A DNA stretch of 43,274 nt from Verrucomicrobiota bacterium (GTDB taxonomy: Bacteria > Verrucomicrobiota > Verrucomicrobiia > Verrucomicrobiales > DEV007), in the NCBI GenBank assembly GCA_963205275.1, contig CAUJIH010000048.1, positions 1 to 43,274 on the forward strand, written 5' to 3'. Positions 8,986 to 16,988 of this stretch are shown here, piece after piece (the first letter of the stretch is position 1; each line of letters starts with the position of its first letter). A program made the translations under genes and the position numbers. The notes beneath the pieces were generated by a model that was not told where the DNA came from, did no database searches, and worked only from the letters and a program-made list of their open reading frames with translations.

Positions 8986-10566
8986 TCACTGCCTCGACCT
9001 TTTCTTTGTTGGACGATCCTTGGCACCGGGCTGAACGCCCATGATCCGTGATGGCTCGGGATTCAGCCCGCCCTGGGCATTCAGGCGGGCACGCATCGCT
9101 GCGACGCGCTCGGGCTGGGTATCGATGAGATTATTCGTTTCGCCGAGATCGACGGAGAGGTCGAAGAGCATCCCTCGGGAGTCTGAACCCTGCTCGGTAT
9201 TCGTGGTCGGACTTCGTTTGATTCCATTGCCGGGAACGGCGTATTTCCAAGTGCCCTGACGCAAGCCCAGCAACCCTCCTCTGCCTCCTCCCCCCTGTTC
9301 GATGAAATCTTCCCGTCCTTTGGGCGATTCACCCAGCAGGGCAGATATCACATTGACGGAATCGCGAGCCTGCGCCGCAGGAATCGGAACCTTCAGGAAA
9401 CTGGCAAAGGAGGCGAGAAAGTCCACCTGACTGACCAGAGCATCGCTCACGGCTGGTTTCACACGAGCGGGCCAGCGCAGGAGGAAGGGCAGGCGAGTAC
9501 CACCTTCGAAGACCGCGCCTTTGCCTCCACGAAAGGGTCCAGCGGGCTTGTGGTCGCCCAGAAGTTCTACCGCACGGTCTTGGTAGCCGTCATCAACCAC
9601 GGGACCATTATCACTGCTGACGATGATGATCGTGTTCTCCGCGAGGCCGAGCCGATCCAGCGCCTCGAGTATGATACCGACCTGAGCGTCGAATTCGACG
9701 ATGGAGTCTCCACGGGGACCCATCGGAGTCTTCCCGACATAGCGGGCATTGGGCATACGGGGAACGTGGATATTATGCGTAGCGTAGTAGAGGTAGAAGG
9801 GTTCGTCCTTGTGCTGTTCGATAAAGCCGACGGCCTTCCCGGCCATAACGTCGGACATTTCCTCGTCGATCCATCGGGCTTTCTTGCCTCCGGTCATATA
9901 GCCGATGCGGCTCACTTCATTCACGATGGTCATGTCATGTCCGTGACTGGGATGCATTTTGAGTAGCTCCGGATGCTCCTTGCCGGTCGGGTCGTTACCG
10001 ATCAGTCCTTCATAGCTGACGGTGATCGGATCATCTTTCTCCAGACCGACGACGCGCTGATTTTCCAAATAGACACAGGGAGTTCTGTCGCCAGTCGCCG
10101 GAAGGATGAAGCTGTAGTCGAATCCCGTTTCGCGGGGGCCAGGCTTGATCTCCTCATTCCAATTAATTTTGTCCTTTCCTTCACCGAGACCGAGGTGCCA
10201 TTTTCCCACGGCTCCCGTCTTGTAGCCCGCTTTTTGAAAAACCTTCTGTAGGGTGAGCTGATCGGGATCAACGATCATCGCTGCATCACCGGGAAGGATC
10301 CAAGTCCCTGCCTTGCGCCAGGGATAGACTCCCGTCATCGCGGAATAACGAGAGGGGGTGCAGACGGCCGTGGAACTGTGCCCATCGGTGAAACGGATGC
10401 CTTCACGGGCGATTCTGTCCACGTTGGGTGTCTGGACGCGAGTCGCTCCGTAGCAGGAGATATCGCCATAGCCGATATCGTCACCGAGGATGAAGATCAC
10501 GTTTGGCTGATCGGCGGCCAACAGAGCCGGAACGAGGAAGGAGAGCAATAGGATGATTCGGTGCAT
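8986..10566 (-). CDS. Secreted sulfatase, arylsulfatase A type (copy 1)
   Basis: Formylglycine-dependent sulfatase of the S1 family that cleaves sulfate esters outside the cytoplasm. A signal peptide occupies about the first 18 residues, followed by NVIFILGDDIGYGD with the metal-binding Asp pair. The sulfatase motif CTPSRYSAMTG starts at Cys69, the residue converted to formylglycine by the maturase. The HNIHVPRMPN and SSDNGPV motifs further supply metal and active-site residues. It is 526 residues with a basic C-terminal tail. It is a close paralog of the next gene on the same strand, with the same Cys position. The substrate is unknown; sulfated polysaccharide is an inference from the neighbouring fuconolactonase-like and DUF4838 genes. 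Confidence 0.95.
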   Translation of the reverse strand: MHRIILLLSFLVPALLAADQPNVIFILGDDIGYGDISCYGATRVQTPNVDRIAREGIRFTDGHSSTAVCTPSRYSAMTGVYPWRKAGTWILPGDAAMIVDPDQLTLQKVFQKAGYKTGAVGKWHLGLGEGKDKINWNEEIKPGPRETGFDYSFILPATGDRTPCVYLENQRVVGLEKDDPITVSYEGLIGNDPTGKEHPELLKMHPSHGHDMTIVNEVSRIGYMTGGKKARWIDEEMSDVMAGKAVGFIEQHKDEPFYLYYATHNIHVPRMPNARYVGKTPMGPRGDSIVEFDAQVGIILEALDRLGLAENTIIIVSSDNGPVVDDGYQDRAVELLGDHKPAGPFRGGKGAVFEGGTRLPFLLRWPARVKPAVSDALVSQVDFLASFASFLKVPIPAAQARDSVNVISALLGESPKGREDFIEQGGGGRGGLLGLRQGTWKYAVPGNGIKRSPTTNTEQGSDSRGMLFDLSVDLGETNNLIDTQPERVAAMRARLNAQGGLNPEPSRIMGVQPGAKDRPTKKRSRQ

Positions 10567-10644
10567 GATGGGTGCTAAGTGTTGGTTTTTAAAAAGTATC
10601 GTTTAATCAGGGACTCTTCAAAGGCGCGAGAAATCGGGAGGATT

Positions 10645-12243
10645 TTATGGTTGGACTGACGAGGCAGGATTCCCTTTCGTCTCTGTTTGCCCATCTTTGG
10701 ACTGCGGACGAATTCTGTTTTTCGGTTTTCCAATGCGGCTTGGCTTGGGGTTGAGTCCACCGAGTTCTCCCAGCCGATCACGCATCGCCTTCATACGCTC
10801 TGGATGTTCGGTAGCGAGATTTTTGATTTCACCGGGATCAGTGGATAGGTCGAAGAGCATTCCTCCGGGCTCAGAGCCGGTCTCGTTACCGCTGCGACTG
10901 ACTCTGACGCCTCTCCCTGGGACGATATACTTCCACTGCCCCTGACGAAATCCGATCAGGCCACCACTTTCGACAAATTCAGTCCGCCCCGTCGGCGATT
11001 CACCGAGGAGGGCTGGCATTAGATCGATGGAATCCGGAGCATCGCCTTTCGGTACGGGGACGCCGAGGAAGCCCGCAAAGGAGGCCAAAAGATCCATTTG
11101 ACTCACCAGAGCATCGCTGCCCCCGGGCTTGACTCGGGTCGGCCAGCGCAGAACGAAAGGCACCCGAGTCCCCCCTTCAAAGGTTGAACTCTTGCCGCCG
11201 CGAAACGGGCCGGCGGGTTTGTGATCGCCCAGCAGTTCGGGTGATTGGTCGGCGTACCCATTGTCCACGACGGGACCGTTATCGCTGCTGACGATTACGA
11301 TGGTGTTTTCAGCGATTCCAAGTCGATCCAGAGCATCAACGACAGCACCAATCTGGGCATCAAACTCGACGATAGAATCTCCTCGTGGTCCCATTTTGGT
11401 TTTACCGACGTAGCGAGCGTTCGGAATCCGGGGAACATGAATATTGTGTGTAGCGTAGTAGAGGAAGAAAGGCTCCTCTTTATGCTGTTCGATGAAGGCG
11501 ACCGCCTTTCCCGCGAGTGTATCGGACATGTCCTCGTCGATCCAGCGAGCCGAATGCCCGCCCGCCATGCTACCGATGCGGCTGACGCCGTTCACGATGG
11601 TCTCGTCGTGGCCCTCGTAGCTCGGACGCATCTTCGTGAGCAGTTCCGGATGCTCGCGCCCCGTCGGATCTTGTCCGACGGAATGATCATAACTGACTTG
11701 GATCGGATCTTTAGGATCGAGTCCGACGACTCGCTGGTTTTCCATATAGACGCAGGGCACGCGATCTCCCGTGGCGGGAATAATGAAGCTATAATCGAAT
11801 CCGACCTCGCGCGGTCCGGGCTTCGCCTCGTCGTTCCACTGGATCTTCTCCTGACCTTCGCCCAATCCTAAATGCCATTTGCCGACAGCACCGGTCTTAT
11901 ATCCTGCTTTCTGAAAAGCTCTGGGCAGAGTGAGACGATCAGTGTCGATGATCAGGGCCGCATCTCCCGGCAGAATCCCCGTGCCAGTCTTGCGCCACGG
12001 GTATTCTCCTGTCATGATCGAATAACGTGAGGGGGTGCAGCTCGATGCCGTGCTGTGGCCGTCAGTAAAGCGAATTCCCTCGGCTGCTAGGCGGTCGAGA
12101 TTGGGTGTCTGCACCGCAGTCGCTCCATAGCAGGAGACATCGCCATAACCTACGTCGTCGCCGAGAATGAAGATCACGTTCGGCTGATCAGCGGCGAACG
12201 TAAATGAGGAGAGAAGGAAAAGGGCAGAGATGAATCGAAACAT
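10645..12243 (-). CDS. Secreted sulfatase, arylsulfatase A type (copy 2)
   Basis: Second S1-family sulfatase, 532 residues, so similar along its length to the one downstream that the pair must be a tandem duplication. It has a signal peptide to about residue 18, the same NVIFILGDD start, the maturation motif CTPSRYSIMTG at Cys69, and matching HNIHVPRIPN and SSDNGPV motifs. The C-terminal tails of the two copies differ most, this one ending in a longer polar and basic stretch. The 78-base gap between the copies has no obvious terminator, so co-transcription is plausible. The upstream side is a 170-base divergent interval shared with the TIM-barrel gene at 12414. Confidence 0.95.
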   Translation of the reverse strand: MFRFISALFLLSSFTFAADQPNVIFILGDDVGYGDVSCYGATAVQTPNLDRLAAEGIRFTDGHSTASSCTPSRYSIMTGEYPWRKTGTGILPGDAALIIDTDRLTLPRAFQKAGYKTGAVGKWHLGLGEGQEKIQWNDEAKPGPREVGFDYSFIIPATGDRVPCVYMENQRVVGLDPKDPIQVSYDHSVGQDPTGREHPELLTKMRPSYEGHDETIVNGVSRIGSMAGGHSARWIDEDMSDTLAGKAVAFIEQHKEEPFFLYYATHNIHVPRIPNARYVGKTKMGPRGDSIVEFDAQIGAVVDALDRLGIAENTIVIVSSDNGPVVDNGYADQSPELLGDHKPAGPFRGGKSSTFEGGTRVPFVLRWPTRVKPGGSDALVSQMDLLASFAGFLGVPVPKGDAPDSIDLMPALLGESPTGRTEFVESGGLIGFRQGQWKYIVPGRGVRVSRSGNETGSEPGGMLFDLSTDPGEIKNLATEHPERMKAMRDRLGELGGLNPKPSRIGKPKNRIRPQSKDGQTETKGNPASSVQP

Positions 12244-12413
12244 GTAAAATGTGAAACCGCAATTCTTAGGAAAGTTTCAATCCTCACAAAATTCAATTCC
12301 CATATAGATGCCACTCGAGGTGTTCCTTCGTCGGTAAAATCAGCATTTCTCACAGACGGGATAACGGTTCGGATTTTTCTTGCAGCATCGAATGAAAAGC
12401 GGTTAATCACGAC

Positions 12414-13445
12414 ATGATGAAAATAAGTCGCCGTCATTTCTTGAGTCGTTCCGCCACCGTCTTCGCTGCTTCCGTTGGAGGCGCATCACTTCCAGGCCTC
12501 TTACAGGCTGCTTCGGAGACCACCACCAATCCTCGCTTTAAAATCTCACTAGCTCAGTGGTCCCTGCATCGAGCTTTGCGAGCAAATGAGCTGGATAATC
12601 TCGATTTTCCCAAGTTCACCCAGGAGAACTTCGACATTCACGCCATCGAGTGGGTGAATCAGTTTTTTAGTGAACCTCATCCGACGTTGGGAAAACAGCC
12701 GAAGAGTCAGGACTACTTGACGGAGATGAAGAAGCGTATGGATGATCTCGGAATGCGTAGTGTCCTGATCATGTGTGACGGGGTCGGAGATCTGGGCAAT
12801 CCCGATGCAGCGAAACGGACGGCTGCGGTGGAGGGACATTATGCCTGGCTCGATGCTGCGAAATTTTTCGGATGTCATAGCATCCGAGTGAATGCTCGCT
12901 CCGATGCATCTCTGGCTCCGGAGAAACAGGCTGATCTATGCACGGACGGACTCCGTCGCCTGTCGGAGAAGGCACGATCATACGATCTGAACGTGATCGT
13001 TGAAAATCACGGAGGGCTTTCCTCCAACGGAGCTTGGCTGTCCCAAGTGATCAAGAACGTCGGACTCGATAATTGCGGGACTCTGCCAGATCTCGATAAC
13101 TTCTACGTCGTGCGAAAAGGGGCCAAGCCCGAGCAGTATGAAAAGGCGAAAGCTCTCTACGCGAATGATCCAGCCTACACGGAGACCGAAGTCGGGTTGG
13201 CCTACGACCGCTATCGGGGCGTAGAGGAACTGATGCGTTTCGCACGCGGAGTGTCCGCCAAAACCCATGACTTTGATAAAAAAGGCAATGAGACCCATGT
13301 CGATTACGTCCGGATGATGGAAATTGTGAAGAATGCAGGTTACAAGGGCTATATCGGGATCGAGTATGAGGGATCCGAACTGAGCGAGGTTGAGGGAGTA
13401 AAAAAGACGAAGTCCTTGCTTGAGAGAGTGATCGCAGATCTGTAA
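12414..13445 (+). CDS. Tat-exported TIM-barrel protein, sugar phosphate isomerase/epimerase-like
   Basis: A 343-residue protein with a twin-arginine signal (SRRHFLSRSA) followed by a hydrophobic, Ala/Gly-rich segment, so it is probably exported folded. The rest has the xylose-isomerase-like TIM-barrel pattern (AP_endonuc_2 family), with VENHGG and GYIGIEYEG strands that carry likely metal ligands in this family. Two ATG codons lie side by side at 12414 and 12417; either could be used. Such secreted members are common in Planctomycetes and Verrucomicrobia beside sulfatases, but their reactions are mostly untested. It is transcribed divergently from the sulfatases. Confidence 0.85.
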   Translation: MMKISRRHFLSRSATVFAASVGGASLPGLLQAASETTTNPRFKISLAQWSLHRALRANELDNLDFPKFTQENFDIHAIEWVNQFFSEPHPTLGKQPKSQDYLTEMKKRMDDLGMRSVLIMCDGVGDLGNPDAAKRTAAVEGHYAWLDAAKFFGCHSIRVNARSDASLAPEKQADLCTDGLRRLSEKARSYDLNVIVENHGGLSSNGAWLSQVIKNVGLDNCGTLPDLDNFYVVRKGAKPEQYEKAKALYANDPAYTETEVGLAYDRYRGVEELMRFARGVSAKTHDFDKKGNETHVDYVRMMEIVKNAGYKGYIGIEYEGSELSEVEGVKKTKSLLERVIADL

Positions 13446-13484
13446 TCTAGCCTCTGGTGGTGAATTTGAGTTGATCGTCGAGGG

Positions 13485-14381
13485 ATGAACAGACGTGCTT
13501 TTACCCTTCTCTGTCTGTTCATCGGACTGATCGGTCCAGCTTTCTCTCAGATGATCACCGAGCCTCAGGAGTTCGGAGCAATTCTCGTCGCCGATCAAGC
13601 AGATTCGCGCATCCGCCTCCTGACTCCGGAAAATGATCCACAGACTCTATGGGCCTTTCCTCCCGAGTCAGAAAAAGGTGATCAGTTTAAACCGACGGAT
13701 GCCAAACGAGTTGTGTTCGAGGGTGTTACTCATATTTTGGCAGCCTATCACGGGCGAGTTCGCCTCATTCGATTTCACGACCGTAAGGTAATTAAGGACT
13801 TTCCCTCTCTCCCCAGTTGTCACTCGGCGGAACTACTGCCCGATGGAAATTTGGTCACAGTCAACAGCCATGCCGGGAAACTGCGTCTGCACGTCAGCGC
13901 GGAACAGTATACGGATCATGAACTTCTTTTCGCTCACGGAGTCTCGTGGGACCGGGCGCACAATCAGCTCTGGGCACTGGGAGACGCGCTCTATCTCTAT
14001 CGCTACGAGAACGGCCGCTTGGCTCTTCAAGATCAATTCCCACTGCCTCTAGCGAAATCTGGGCACGACCTGTTTCCGTTACACGAAGGCGAAGCTTTGT
14101 TCGTGAGTAATACGCCGGCTCTGTTCCGATTCTCCATTGAAACGAAGGAATTCGAGACGATTTCTACGATTCTGGGGATCAAGAGCGCGAGCCAGGCACA
14201 GGATGGCTCGATCTGGGTCACGGAGCCGAAGCAGATCCCGGGTGCAGAAGACTGGCAAACGGACTCAGTTGCACAGATTCAGGGAGATCGGATCCAGAAG
14301 CGTCTGATAAGATCTGGATCGAGATATTACAAAGCTCGCTGGTGGCAGAAGGTCGTGTTCAGCTATGAAGAATCCCGCTGA
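13485..14381 (+). CDS. Secreted DUF6528-like propeller protein
   Basis: A 298-residue protein with an Sec-type signal peptide (basic start, hydrophobic core, cleavage near FSQ). After it come repeated strand patterns such as ILVADQADSRIRLL and ELLPDGNLVTVNSH, which suggest a beta-propeller and resemble DUF6528 family members. No catalytic motif is visible. A GAGGG stretch just before the ATG is one of the few purine-rich upstream sites in the window. It lies 39 bases after the TIM-barrel gene on the same strand and may be co-transcribed with it. The family name is a recollection by pattern, not a confirmed hit. Confidence 0.65.
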   Translation: MNRRAFTLLCLFIGLIGPAFSQMITEPQEFGAILVADQADSRIRLLTPENDPQTLWAFPPESEKGDQFKPTDAKRVVFEGVTHILAAYHGRVRLIRFHDRKVIKDFPSLPSCHSAELLPDGNLVTVNSHAGKLRLHVSAEQYTDHELLFAHGVSWDRAHNQLWALGDALYLYRYENGRLALQDQFPLPLAKSGHDLFPLHEGEALFVSNTPALFRFSIETKEFETISTILGIKSASQAQDGSIWVTEPKQIPGAEDWQTDSVAQIQGDRIQKRLIRSGSRYYKARWWQKVVFSYEESR

Positions 14382-14460
14382 AATTTACCAACTACTCAGG
14401 GATTTAAGATTCGTTGAATAGCATCAGGAATCAACGAGTAGTGTAGTGAGATGCATTTCA

Positions 14461-14593
14461 TACCGCAGCCGCAGCGAGAGTCCCGAGAAACACCACGACC
14501 TGCGGAGGGCCGAGGGAATCGTGGCGAAGAGTCGCTGCACTGCTGACTGGACAAATCCGCGTTGAAGATGGATCGGCGGGGCGACTGGCGGCT
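14461..14593 (+). pseudogene. Decayed C-terminal fragment of a RAYT transposase
   Basis: This stretch aligns with the C-terminal half of the intact RAYT protein encoded at 15756-16811, but on the opposite strand. It begins with YRSRSESPEKHHDLRRAE (intact copy YRSRSEGPEKDHGLRRAE) and, after a one-base deletion around 14525-14540 and a TGA, resumes with SALKMDRRGDWR, identical to the intact copy. The part with the HUH catalytic motif is gone. It shows that an older, inverted copy of the element existed here. The homology ends within a few bases of the TTTGGGGTCAC repeat at 14600. Confidence 0.8.
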
Positions 14594-14599
14594 GGCATT

Positions 14600-14610
14600 T
14601 TTGGGGTCAC
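14600..14610 (+). repeat. TTTGGGGTCAC repeat, copy at the 3' end of the Mrr gene
   Basis: The 11 bases are identical and in the same orientation as 15749-15759, the left boundary of the RAYT element. The stop codon of the Mrr-type gene (14607-14609) lies inside this copy. Confidence 0.8.
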
Positions 14611-15619
14611 TGGCCCTCCTCATCGCTGACGGCATCCGGGATGTAGATTTGCCGCAGCGGGAGGAGACTCTTGTAGGCGCTATCGAAGCGGTCGTAATGG
14701 GCTAAAACCAGGTGAACAAGCTCGTCCCCATTGATGAGGCGTAGATTCGGTTTGCTCTTCGCGAAACCCAATGCCTGTGAGGTGAAAACACCCAATGTCA
14801 CGAAGAGTCCAAATTCCTGTGCGGAAACATTGCCGTAAAGCTCGGCCACCTGAGGGTTCCCGATGCTTCCTTCGCTGGACTTCACCTGGACTTTGACGAT
14901 TGGCGGCTCGAATCCCAATTCGTCTTTATGCGCAATGATGTCCACGCCGCCGTCCGGTCCTTTCGGTGAAATGCGGGTATGATATCCCATCCGCTGGAGC
15001 AGGTGACCCACAAAGTGAGCGAACGCGTGACCTTTGAGCTGCTGGGCCAATGTTTTGAGAATGAAATCGCGCGTGGTTTCTTCGATCTCCTCGGCAACGA
15101 GGCTCACAGTCTCATCCTGCTCCACGGACGGCGTGATCGGTTTGCCATCGATGGCGGCATGGAACTCTTCCGCATAGTTTTTGATCTGAAATAGGCTCAT
15201 GGCCGAGCCGATTTCATAGAGCGCTCCCTGCGAAAATCGTGTGCGCGGCACTTCGCGAAGCCACTCCACAGAGCGAGTGTGCGGAAAACCGGGGTTTTGA
15301 TCCGGGTCGTATTGGTAGTCTCCCTTGACGCGCCCGAGATGGATTTTTCGATCCAGTTTTGATGGATAGGCGACCAAGTCGCCGTGTGTCATCTCGTGGA
15401 CGAAGCGGAAAAGCTGCCCTGCGTAATTGGGAATGGCACCTGGCTTGGCATTGGGATAGCAATGCGCGATTTTGGCTTTGAAGGCCTCCCGGTCGGGCGA
15501 CAATGCGGCAAGGTTGCCTATGTCGGACCAACCCAGAGCGATACGCTTCTGTTTCAAAAAAGGGTGTCGGCATCGCCGGTTCTACCAGCGTGGATTCCCC
15601 AAAGAGTCTTATCAGTCAT
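14607..15619 (-). pseudogene. Mrr-type restriction endonuclease, frameshifted near its start
   Basis: Predicted type IV-like restriction nuclease (Mrr-cat superfamily, COG4127-like) that would cut foreign, probably modified, DNA. The intact frame 15557-14607 encodes 316 residues with the PD-(D/E)xK core: GGVDIIA with Asp206, then VQVK with Gln224 and Lys226. The family's N-terminal signature, MTDKTLWGIHAGRTGDADT, is encoded just upstream from an ATG at 15619 but in another frame. That frame meets a TGA inside a run of six T (15561-15556); a seventh T would join both parts into one protein of about 336 residues. Possible readings are a real inactivating deletion, slippage during expression, or a sequencing error. 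A TTG at 15557 could start a shorter protein. The ATG overlaps the stop of a lost upstream gene. Confidence 0.82.
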
Positions 15620-15750
15620 GTTAATTGTGCGGCGTAAAGGAGTTTCTGGAGTTGGGTGACGGCTTCACGGAAGGGTTCGACTCCTCCGAATCGCGTGGTG
15701 ATCTCCGCGACATTGCCGAGGCCGAAGAGTGATACTTGGGGGTACGTATT
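15616..15750 (-). pseudogene. 3' tail of a truncated gene upstream of the Mrr gene
   Basis: An open stretch of 44 codons, ending with TGA at 15618-15616, encodes a good coding-like tail that includes YPQVSLFGLGNVAEI and FGGVEPFREAVTQLQKLLYA. Its stop overlaps the Mrr-type ATG (ATGA), the usual arrangement of translationally coupled genes. Its 5' part has been removed or displaced at the boundary with the RAYT element. Because the partner is a restriction nuclease, a subunit of a restriction-modification system is the best guess, but I cannot assign a family from the tail. Confidence 0.65.
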
Positions 15751-15759
15751 TGGGGTCAC
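15749..15759 (+). repeat. TTTGGGGTCAC repeat, copy at the left end of the RAYT element
   Basis: Identical in sequence and orientation to 14600-14610. The two copies bracket the Mrr-type gene and the truncated tail. The RAYT stop codon (15756-15758) lies inside this copy, just as the Mrr stop lies inside the other. Confidence 0.8.
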
Positions 15760-16863
15760 GCTATATTTCTTGACCGTTTCCATGCCCGCACCTCCTTTGG
15801 GAGCTTTCTCTCCGGCACCTGTGCGAAACGGCGGATCTGCTGGCTCGCGTTGGCGGCGGACTTCAGATTGAGGCGCTCAGCGATCCATGCGCAAGGCACG
15901 CTCGTCTCCTTCGATACAGCCCATGCCACTGAGCTCCGCCGCCAGTCGCCGCGCCGGTCCATCTTCAACGCGGACTCGTCCAACCGATAGTGCCGCGACC
16001 CTTCGATCACAATTCGCTCAGCCCTTCGCAGGCCGTGGTCCTTCTCAGGTCCCTCGCTGCGACTGCGGTAGTTGCGGCTCCTGCGATTCCCCAAGCTCTC
16101 GATTCGCTTCCCAAGGCGCTCCCGAAACGCCTCTGACCCCCAGAACCACCCCCGTTCGAACTGCTTGGACAAAGGGACGCCCTCCGGGGCTGGATCCCCA
16201 TCTTCCTCCCGGATGATCGTGTCGAGGCGCTCGATGAATCGGCGTCTTCCCGCGACGGTGTCGGGGCAGCCGAGCAACTCCAGCCCCTTAGCAGCGTCTA
16301 GCCATGCGGGACGCTTCGACGGGGCCAGTGCATAGCCTCTGGCGAGACTGCTCCACGGGTAGTCGAGGCTACTGATCGCAGCCCCATCGACCAGACCCGC
16401 ACGCCCCGGATTGAGGTGGATGTAGTCGATGACCGTGCGAAGATAATCCCGCCAGACGACACTGCCTCGCGGGCTGGTGGCTGCGTCCTCCACCGGGATG
16501 GCCCGGTAGCGCCCGCCGAAGAGGTGGCCCCAGAGGTGGCGGCGGGAGTTGAGCCTCCGCGTGAATGCGTTCTGGAACCACTGCATCCCAGCGACGAGAT
16601 TCGGCTCGGGCGTTCTCAGGACGGCGTGGTAGTGGTTGTCCATCAGCACCCATGCGAAGACCTGCCAACCTGTCCTGCCGCAGGCTTCGGCGAAGGTCTC
16701 GACAAACAGGCTGCGGTCGCCGTCGTCGTGCACGATGGGTTCGCGTCGGTCTCCACGGGCTATGATGTGGTAGACAGCGTTCTCGTACTGGACTCGGGGG
16801 ATGCGTGGCATGTCGAAGAGTCGGCTCCGCAGGTGCTTTTGTCAAGAAATGTTGCATGACCCC
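15752..16863 (-). mobile_element. RAYT (Y1/HUH) transposable element with terminal inverted repeats
   Basis: The transposase gene is bounded by a 23-base imperfect inverted repeat: 15752-15774 and 16841-16863 match at 20 of 23 positions when read inwards. Both begin GGGGTCA and end ATTTCTTGAC. The transposase stop codon lies inside the left repeat. The right end continues into a 14-base tandem repeat. No target duplication is expected for HUH transposases. The element cuts off the gene whose tail remains at 15616-15750. Confidence 0.78.
15756..16811 (-). CDS. REP-associated tyrosine transposase (RAYT)
   Basis: Single-strand DNA transposase of the Y1/HUH superfamily, 351 residues. The metal-binding HUH motif is NHYH at residues 59-62 (His60 and His62). 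The presumed nucleophile is Tyr130 in DYIHLNPGRAGL, and the family signature GHLFGGRYRAIPVE is at about 95-108. The C-terminal part has a helix-turn-helix-like segment (VPCAWIAERLNLKSAANAS) that is usual in long RAYTs of this phylum and would bind the element ends. No frameshift or stop is present, so the gene looks intact. Its last codons and stop lie in the left terminal repeat. Confidence 0.93.
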   Translation of the reverse strand: MPRIPRVQYENAVYHIIARGDRREPIVHDDGDRSLFVETFAEACGRTGWQVFAWVLMDNHYHAVLRTPEPNLVAGMQWFQNAFTRRLNSRRHLWGHLFGGRYRAIPVEDAATSPRGSVVWRDYLRTVIDYIHLNPGRAGLVDGAAISSLDYPWSSLARGYALAPSKRPAWLDAAKGLELLGCPDTVAGRRRFIERLDTIIREEDGDPAPEGVPLSKQFERGWFWGSEAFRERLGKRIESLGNRRSRNYRSRSEGPEKDHGLRRAERIVIEGSRHYRLDESALKMDRRGDWRRSSVAWAVSKETSVPCAWIAERLNLKSAANASQQIRRFAQVPERKLPKEVRAWKRSRNIA

Positions 16864-16881
16864 GAAAGCATGACCCCGAAA
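16854..16881 (+). repeat. Tandem 14-base repeat at the right end of the RAYT element
   Basis: GCATGACCCCGAAA occurs twice without a gap (16854-16867 and 16868-16881). The first copy overlaps the right terminal inverted repeat. TGACCCC is the same core as in the two TTTGGGGTCAC repeats, read on the other strand, so this is likely the transposase recognition sequence. Confidence 0.8.
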
Positions 16882-16988
16882 GCACCCCCATTCTCGTCGG
16901 TCCCTCCGCCGCCTCGCGCACGAGAAATCGCCGTCTGATCAGAATCAGCCTTGACAACCTACAACCACTTTACTCCTTTAGCTGTTCT

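Noticed and set aside
12978..13598. A 206-codon minus-strand frame opposite the TIM-barrel gene
   Set aside because: Antisense to a convincing Tat-exported protein, and its residues match no family.
14607..15557. Mrr-type gene as intact from a TTG start
   Set aside because: This would drop the conserved N-terminal signature that is coded directly upstream in another frame; a frameshifted gene explains the sequence better, though a shorter product cannot be excluded.
16951..16978. TTGACA before the dipeptidase fusion gene
   Set aside because: No acceptable -10 box follows at 15-19 bases, so a promoter cannot be supported.
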